Source: Streptomyces candidus
GTDB taxonomy: Bacteria > Actinomycetota > Actinomycetes > Streptomycetales > Streptomycetaceae
NCBI RefSeq assembly: GCF_014207445.1
Contig: NZ_JACHEM010000001.1
Coordinates: 496,001-560,000, forward strand
Direction: 5' to 3'
Length of the DNA: 64,000 bases
The first letter of the stretch is position 1, and each line of letters opens with the position of its first letter. A model generated the notes under the pieces. That model had not been told where the DNA came from. It saw only the letters and a program-made list of their open reading frames with translations, and made no database searches. This document shows, one piece after another, positions 59,142-64,000 of the stretch. The position numbers were made by a program, and so were the translations under genes.

Positions 59142-60269
59142 TCACCCTCCGGACGTGTCCGATTCCGCTTCGTCACTGATGCCCGCACAGTCGTACGGGT
59201 CCTTCAACCAGCCATCCGGCAGGACAACCCGCCCATTACCGGACGTACGGCCACGAGGTCCGTCGGCACCCTCCGGCCACGGCTGGTCCAGATCCAGCTC
59301 GCTCAGATGAGCGTCCATCTCGGCCAGCGACGAGGCAGTAGCGAGCCTTTTGCGCATTTCGCCGCCGGTCGAGAACCCCTTCAAATACCAGGCGACGTGC
59401 TTCCGGAAGTCGATGACACCGCGTGCCTCGTCACCGATCCACTCCCCGAGCAGTTCCGCGTGGCGCCGCATGACGACCGCGACCTCCCGCAGCGTCGGCG
59501 TCACCCGCTCCTCGCGCCCCTCGAAGGCCGCCACCAGGTCGCTGAACAGCCACGGGCGCCCCAGGCAGCCGCGCCCCACCACGACCCCGTCGCAGCCGGT
59601 CTCGCGCACCATGCGCAGCGCGTCGTCCGCCGACCAGATGTCGCCGTTGCCGAGCACCGGGAGCTCCGGGACGTGCTCCTTGAGCCGGGCGATGGCGTCC
59701 CAGTCGGCGGTGCCGCCGTAGTGCTGGGCGGTCGTGCGCCCGTGCAGCGCGATGGCCGTGACGCCCTCGTCGACGGCGATCCGGCCCGCGTCGAGGAACG
59801 TGAGGTGGTCGTCGTCGATCCCCTTGCGCATCTTCATCGTGACCGGCAGGTCCCCGGCGTTCCCGACGGCCTCGTGCAGGATCGCGCGCAGCAGGGGCCG
59901 CTTGTACGGGAGGGCCGAACCGCCGCCCTTCCGGGTCACCTTCGGCACCGGGCAGCCGAAGTTCAGGTCGATGTGGTCGGCCAGGTCCTCGTCCACGATC
60001 ATGCGGACCGCCTTGCCGACGGTGACCGGGTCGACCCCGTACAGCTGGATCGAGCGCGGCGTCTCGGTCGCGTCGAAGTGGATCAGCTGCATGGTCTTCT
60101 CGTTGCGCTCGACCAGCGCCCGCGTCGTGATCATCTCGCTCACGAACAGGCCCTTCCCGCCGCTGAACTCGCGGCAGAGGGTGCGGAACGGCGCGTTCGT
60201 GATGCCGGCCATGGGAGCCAGCACCACGGGCGGCTGCACGACATGGGGGCCGATGTTGAGCGAGGTCAT
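59142..60269 (-). CDS. dusB: tRNA-dihydrouridine synthase DusB
   Basis: A 375-residue FMN/NADPH enzyme that reduces uridines in the tRNA D loop. Motifs are PPVVLAPMAGITNAPFR (FMN site), the catalytic Cys in DLNFGCPVPKV, VTMKMRKGIDDDH, ALHGRTTAQHY and VVGRGCLGRPW. The C-terminal helical domain follows from about residue 255, and the last 45 residues are an actinobacterial extension. ATG 60269 is chosen over upstream in-frame codons; GGGGGA lies 10 bases before it. Confidence 0.93.
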   Translation of the reverse strand: MTSLNIGPHVVQPPVVLAPMAGITNAPFRTLCREFSGGKGLFVSEMITTRALVERNEKTMQLIHFDATETPRSIQLYGVDPVTVGKAVRMIVDEDLADHIDLNFGCPVPKVTRKGGGSALPYKRPLLRAILHEAVGNAGDLPVTMKMRKGIDDDHLTFLDAGRIAVDEGVTAIALHGRTTAQHYGGTADWDAIARLKEHVPELPVLGNGDIWSADDALRMVRETGCDGVVVGRGCLGRPWLFSDLVAAFEGREERVTPTLREVAVVMRRHAELLGEWIGDEARGVIDFRKHVAWYLKGFSTGGEMRKRLATASSLAEMDAHLSELDLDQPWPEGADGPRGRTSGNGRVVLPDGWLKDPYDCAGISDEAESDTSGG

Positions 60270-60350
60270 TAGCTCATTGTCCCCCACGTCCCGCCAAGGC
60301 CCCGCCTCGCCGGCCGCCCGCCGGAACGCCCGGCCGGCCCCGCCGACGCG

Positions 60351-60391
60351 GCAGGGCCCGGACACGGCGTACCGCGGTGTCCGGGCCCTGC
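60351..60391 (-). terminator. Terminator after the DUF6243 gene
   Basis: Perfect 15-bp arms (GCAGGGCCCGGACAC and its complement) with an 11-base loop. Confidence 0.87.
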
Positions 60392-60432
60392 GCGGTGTTC
60401 AGCCGTCTTCGGGCCGGATCGCCCCGCAGGCG

Positions 60433-60645
60433 TCAGCTCTGCGCGCTGTCGGCGTCCGCGCCCTGGGTGTCTTCGGGCGCGGCCTTCTCGCGCATTTTGC
60501 GCACCAGCTCCGCCTTCTGGTCGGCGGCGCTCTGGCGGTCGGCGTTGCGGTGCGGGCCGTTGTTGGCGCGCTCGTCGCGGGACTGCCTCTTGCGCTGGCC
60601 GCCGCCCTGGCCGATGGGGTTGTTGATGTTCTTGCTCGTGGTCAC
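60433..60645 (-). CDS. Small hydrophilic protein (DUF6243 family)
   Basis: A 70-residue highly charged, Asn/Gln/Arg-rich protein beginning MTTSKNINNPIGQGGG, with a helical KAELVRKMREKA segment. It is likely unstructured in part. The family is confined to Streptomyces and relatives and has no known role. GGGAG lies 6 bases before the GTG start. Confidence 0.8.
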   Translation of the reverse strand: MTTSKNINNPIGQGGGQRKRQSRDERANNGPHRNADRQSAADQKAELVRKMREKAAPEDTQGADADSAQS

Positions 60646-60840
60646 GGGTTCTCCCGGCTGATGTGAAGTGATCTACGGATTTCGTCGGTGGGGGACGGGC
60701 GCGGCGACGTCAAGGACGTCTGCAGGGGCCCGTCACGCTCTCACTCGTAAATCGGCGTCTGGAAGAACATGGGTCTGACGGTACCCGCTCCCCGTACCGG
60801 GTCGCACCAGATTTCCCGGACGCCGACACGGGTCACGCCG

Positions 60841-60875
60841 GGGCCCCCGGCCGCGTGGACGCGCACCGGGGGCCC
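60841..60875 (-). terminator. Terminator of glyS
   Basis: 10-bp arms GGGCCCCCGG/CCGGGGGCCC, with an inner CGCGT/ACGCG pair continuing the stem, 18 bp after the glyS stop. Confidence 0.8.
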
Positions 60876-60893
60876 GGGAAAAGTACGAGCGGG

Positions 60894-62279
60894 TCAGCAG
60901 CCGAGCAGCCGGACCGCCAGGTACTCCTGGATCATGTCCAGGGAGACGCGCTCCTGCTTCATGGTGTCGCGCTCGCGCACGGTCACCGCGTTGTCGTCGA
61001 GGGTGTCGAAGTCGACGGTGACGCAGAACGGGGTGCCGATCTCGTCCTGACGGCGGTAACGGCGGCCGATGGCGCCCGCGTCGTCGAACTCGATGTTCCA
61101 GTTCTTGCGCAGGTCCGCGGCGAGCCCCTTGGCCTTCGGGGAGAGCTGCGGGTTGCGGGACAGCGGGAGGACGGCCACCTTGACGGGGGCCAGTCGCGGG
61201 TCGAGACCCATGACGACGCGCTTCTCCATGACGCCCTTGGCGTTGGGCGCCTCGTCCTCGCGGTACGCGTCGAGCATGAACGCGAGCATCGCGCGGTTGA
61301 CACCGGCGGCCGGCTCGATGACGTACGGCGTCCAGCGCTCGTTGGCCTCCTGGTCGAAGTAGACCAGGTCGTGGCCGGAGGCCTTGGAGTGCGCCTTCAG
61401 GTCGAAGTCGGTGCGGTTGGCGACGCCTTCGAGCTCGGAGAACTCACTGCCGCCGAAGTTGAAGCGGTACTCGATGTCGGCGGTGCGCTTGGAGTAGTGC
61501 GAGAGCTTCTCGGCCGGGTGCTCGTACCAGCGGATGTTCTCGGGGTTGATGCCGAGGTCCAGGTACCAGTTCCAGCGCTGCTCCATCCAGTATTCCTGCC
61601 ACTGCTCGTCCTCGCCCGGCTTGACGAAGAACTCCATCTCCATCTGCTCGAACTCGCGCGTGCGGAAGATGAAGTTGCCCGGAGTGATCTCGTTCCGGAA
61701 GGACTTGCCCATCTGCGCGATGCCGAACGGCGGCTTCTTGCGGGAAGTCTGCTGCACCTGGGCGAAGTTGGTGAAGATGCCCTGTGCGGTCTCGGGGCGC
61801 AGGTACGCGGCGGAGCCGGTGTCCTGGGTGGGGCCGAGGTGCGTCTGGAGCATGCCGGAGAACTGCTTGGGCTCGGTGAACTGGCCCTTGGTGCCGCAGT
61901 TCGGGCAGTTGACGTCGGCCAGGCCGTTCTCGGGGGCACGGCCGTGATGCTTGGCCTCGTACGCCTCGATCAGGTGGTCGGCGCGGTGCCGCTTGTGACA
62001 GGCGGTGCACTCGGTGAGCGGGTCCGAGAAGGTCTGGACGTGACCGGACGCCTCCCACACCTCGGGGGCAAGGATGACCGACGAGTCGATGCCGACCACG
62101 TCCTCGCGCCCGACGACCATCGCACGCCACCACTGGCGCTTGATGTTCTCCTTGAGTTCGACACCCAGCGGACCGTAGTCCCAGGCAGCCCTGGAGCCGC
62201 CGTAGATCTCACTGCACGGGTAAACGAAGCCACGGCGCTTGCTCAGGCTGACGATGGTCTCGATCTTGTCGGCGGCCAC
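60894..62279 (-). CDS. glyS: Glycyl-tRNA synthetase
   Basis: A 461-residue class II synthetase of the homodimeric alpha2 type. Motif 2 includes [20 protein letters not shown], and motif 3 is [13 protein letters not shown] zinc-binding insert (CTACHKRH and CPNCGTKG) and the C-terminal anticodon-binding domain ([11 protein letters not shown]) are intact. GTG 62279 is chosen because it starts [21 protein letters not shown] (Met in translation) with AAGAGAG upstream. It is divergent from znuA. Confidence 0.96.
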   Translation of the reverse strand: MAADKIETIVSLSKRRGFVYPCSEIYGGSRAAWDYGPLGVELKENIKRQWWRAMVVGREDVVGIDSSVILAPEVWEASGHVQTFSDPLTECTACHKRHRADHLIEAYEAKHHGRAPENGLADVNCPNCGTKGQFTEPKQFSGMLQTHLGPTQDTGSAAYLRPETAQGIFTNFAQVQQTSRKKPPFGIAQMGKSFRNEITPGNFIFRTREFEQMEMEFFVKPGEDEQWQEYWMEQRWNWYLDLGINPENIRWYEHPAEKLSHYSKRTADIEYRFNFGGSEFSELEGVANRTDFDLKAHSKASGHDLVYFDQEANERWTPYVIEPAAGVNRAMLAFMLDAYREDEAPNAKGVMEKRVVMGLDPRLAPVKVAVLPLSRNPQLSPKAKGLAADLRKNWNIEFDDAGAIGRRYRRQDEIGTPFCVTVDFDTLDDNAVTVRERDTMKQERVSLDMIQEYLAVRLLGC

Positions 62280-62460
62280 GGTGCTCTCTTCATTACGACG
62301 ACGAAGGTCTGTGAGGTTTGCCGGTCCCACTGACTGCCCCCGGCGCGCGGTCCCCCTGCACGACCACGACCCGGCGCGGCCCGGCGAATGCCTCAGGTTA
62401 CCGGCGTGCAGGGGCCCTGGATCAAATCGGTATGGGGGACAGAGCGGACAACAGCACTAT

Positions 62461-62475
62461 TGACAATCGTTTCCA
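62461..62475. promoter_or_regulatory. Zur-like box 1
   Basis: TGACAATCGTTTCCA matches the streptomycete Zur consensus (TGAAAATGATTTTCA, recalled) at 11 of 15 positions. It overlaps TTGACA, the probable znuA -35. Confidence 0.5.
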
Positions 62476-62482
62476 CTTTTGT

Positions 62483-62497
62483 TGAAAATGACTGTCA
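62483..62497. promoter_or_regulatory. Zur-like box 2, reaching the znuA start codon
   Basis: TGAAAATGACTGTCA matches the Zur consensus at 13 of 15 positions, 22 bp centre to centre from box 1. It spans the likely -10 and ends at the first base of the ATG. Confidence 0.75.
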
Positions 62498-63519
62498 TGA
62501 ACGTACGACGCCTCATACCTGTCACCGCCACCGCTGTCGCGGTCTCCCTCGGCCTGGTCACCCTCTCGGCCTGCGGGGGCCCCTCGACCGCGGCGGACAC
62601 CAAGAACGGGGACGGCGCCGGCAAACTGAACGTGATCGCGTCGTTCTACCCCCTGCAGTACCTGGCCGAGGAGATAGGCGGCGACAAGGTCGCCGTCACC
62701 CCGCTCACCAAGCCGGGCGTCGAGCCGCACGACCTGGAGCTGAAGCCCAGGCAGACCGCGGAACTCTCCGACGCCGACCTGATCGTCTACCTCAAGGGCC
62801 TCCAGCCGGCCGTCGACGAGGCCGTGAAGCAGTCCGGGGCGAAGGCCACCGTCGACGCCACGTCCCTGACGAAGCTGGAGGCGCACGGCACCGCGGCGGG
62901 CGGCCACGAGCACGGCGAGGGCGAGGAACACGGCGACGAACACGCGGAGAAGGAGGAGGCCGGGCACGAGGGCCACGGCCACGGCCACGACGAGGCCGGC
63001 TCCGACCCGCACATCTGGCTGGACCCGGTGAAGTACGCCGAGGTCGCCCAGGGCGTCGGCAAGGCCCTGGAGAAGGCCGACCCGGACAACGCCGCGACGT
63101 ACCGGAAGAACACCGACACCCTGGTCGGCAAGCTCGACGGCCTGAACACGGCGTTCAAGAACGGCCTGAAGAACACCACCACCAAGACCTTCATCACCAC
63201 CCACTCCGCCTTCGGCTACCTCGCCGAGCGGTACGGTCTGGAGCAGGAGGGCATCAGCGGCGTCGACCCCGAGTCGGAGCCCAGTCCCGCCCGCATCAAG
63301 CAGCTCCAGAGGATCGCGAAGGAAGACAAGGTCAACACCGTCTTCTTCGAGACCCTGGCCAGCGACAAGACCGCCAGGACCCTCGCCGCGGACACCGGCC
63401 TGAAGACGGACGTCCTGGACCCGCTCGAAGGCATCACCGACAAGTCCAAGGGCTCGGACTACATCGAGGTCATGCAGTCCAACCTCGACGCGCTGAAGAA
63501 GGCCCTCGGCGCCAAGTGA
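62497..63519 (+). CDS. znuA: Zinc ABC transporter substrate-binding lipoprotein ZnuA
   Basis: A 340-residue lipoprotein that captures Zn2+ for uptake. The signal ends with lipobox LSAC (Cys at residue 25). The SBP fold has the ligand His in GVEPHDLEL, a His/Glu/Asp-rich loop (HEHGEGEEHGDEHAEKEE) that collects zinc, and THSAFGYLAERYGL. ATG 62497 is preferred over ATG 62488 because the Zur box and -10 leave no leader. The ABC ATPase follows after 37 bp. Zinc-replete Zur should repress it. Confidence 0.92.
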   Translation: MNVRRLIPVTATAVAVSLGLVTLSACGGPSTAADTKNGDGAGKLNVIASFYPLQYLAEEIGGDKVAVTPLTKPGVEPHDLELKPRQTAELSDADLIVYLKGLQPAVDEAVKQSGAKATVDATSLTKLEAHGTAAGGHEHGEGEEHGDEHAEKEEAGHEGHGHGHDEAGSDPHIWLDPVKYAEVAQGVGKALEKADPDNAATYRKNTDTLVGKLDGLNTAFKNGLKNTTTKTFITTHSAFGYLAERYGLEQEGISGVDPESEPSPARIKQLQRIAKEDKVNTVFFETLASDKTARTLAADTGLKTDVLDPLEGITDKSKGSDYIEVMQSNLDALKKALGAK

Positions 63520-63556
63520 TCCCGTCCGACCCCCACCCCGATCGGAGGCGCGAGCA

Positions 63557-64000
63557 GTGCAGCGTTCAGTGAGCCAGAGCGACGCCGTCATATCCCTGAG
63601 CGCGGCCACCGCCACGCTCGGCTCGCGCCCCGTGCTGCGCGGAGTCGACCTCGCCGTGCAGCGCGGCGAGGTCGTCGCGCTGCTCGGAGCCAACGGTTCC
63701 GGCAAGTCCACGGCCGTCCGCTCCGTCATCGGGCAGGTGCCGCTCACCGGCGGCTCTGTCGAGCTGTTCGGCACGCCGCTGAGGCGCTTCAGGCAGTGGG
63801 CGCGGGTGGGCTACGTACCGCAGCGGACCACGGCCGCGGGCGGGGTGCCCGCCACCATCCGCGAGGTGGTGTCCTCCGGGCGGCTGTCCCGGGCCCGCCT
63901 CGGACTGCTCTCCCGGGCCGACCGGGCGGCCGTGAACCGGGCGATCGACCTGGTCGGGCTCACCGACCGGGCCAAGGACTCGGTGAGCGCCCTGTCCGGC
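63557..64000 (+). CDS. znuC: Zinc ABC transporter ATP-binding protein ZnuC, 3' end outside the window
   Basis: The first 148 residues of an ABC ATPase. Walker A is LLGANGSGKST, the Q loop VGYVPQR follows, and the frame stops at the window edge just at the signature motif (SALSG). GGAGGCGC lies 8 bases before the GTG. It is the second gene of the zinc operon, and a znuB permease should follow outside the window. Confidence 0.9.
   Translation, partial: MQRSVSQSDAVISLSAATATLGSRPVLRGVDLAVQRGEVVALLGANGSGKSTAVRSVIGQVPLTGGSVELFGTPLRRFRQWARVGYVPQRTTAAGGVPATIREVVSSGRLSRARLGLLSRADRAAVNRAIDLVGLTDRAKDSVSALSG

Overview
The window is about 64 kb of very GC-rich chromosome with actinomycete gene style: frequent GTG starts, AGGAGG-like ribosome binding sites, and GC-rich hairpin terminators. 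Gene content and order point to Streptomyces. It carries the fasR-fabD-fabH-acpP-fabF fatty-acid cluster, an HrdA-type sigma factor beside dnaG, a second MreB-like protein (Mbl), ppdk, glyS, and a zinc-uptake operon behind Zur-like boxes. It reads as core-chromosome sequence. I see no prophage, insertion sequence, CRISPR array or biosynthetic cluster.

Layout. 1-3.9 kb: the 3' part of a receptor-type Ser/Thr kinase, a pirin, and the PucR-type regulator FasR. 4.0-7.7 kb: the type II fatty-acid synthase genes, followed by a strong terminator and a DUF3145 gene. 8.7-15.3 kb: an SGNH lipoprotein, a GH3 beta-glucosidase divergent from a TetR regulator, a VapBC-like toxin-antitoxin pair, a LysE exporter and an EI24 membrane protein. 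15.6-21.8 kb: a secreted M14 carboxypeptidase, a serine hydrolase, an Ohr peroxidase, a medium-chain reductase and a small unknown protein. 21.9-25.7 kb: the Mbl-like actin homologue, a GAF-domain histidine kinase with an eroded ATPase domain, and a YceI protein. 25.8-26.3 kb: three minus-strand tRNAs (Met, Asn, Asn). 26.5-32.1 kb: a YtxH-like protein, an FGGY sugar kinase and a two-gene ABC exporter. 32.3-40.9 kb: sigma factor, primase, FAD-dependent reductase, a large ArsR-type regulator, a dGTPase-like protein and an acetyltransferase. 41-45.7 kb: small stress or envelope proteins, a SanA/DUF218 protein, an I78 inhibitor, and a lipoprotein-histidine kinase pair without a response regulator. 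45.7-55.4 kb: an FMN reductase under a SoxR-like box, a class IV aminotransferase, a class F sortase with a probable substrate, a TSUP permease, a heme/flavin oxidoreductase, a monooxygenase, a VOC protein, an SRPBCC pseudogene, a PhoX-like protein and a second large ArsR-type regulator. 56-64 kb: ppdk, a dihydrouridine synthase, DUF6243, glyS, and znuA-znuC, which runs off the window.

Regulatory structure is rich. There are strong dyads upstream of the fab operon, the M14 carboxypeptidase, the sigma factor and ppdk, a SoxR-like box, and a tandem pair of Zur-like boxes that reaches the znuA start codon. An approximately 85-bp repeat occurs twice, inverted, and both copies lie between convergent genes. 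The least described items are the sortase/substrate pair without a recognisable LPXTG motif, the unpaired histidine kinases, and the dispersed intergenic repeat.
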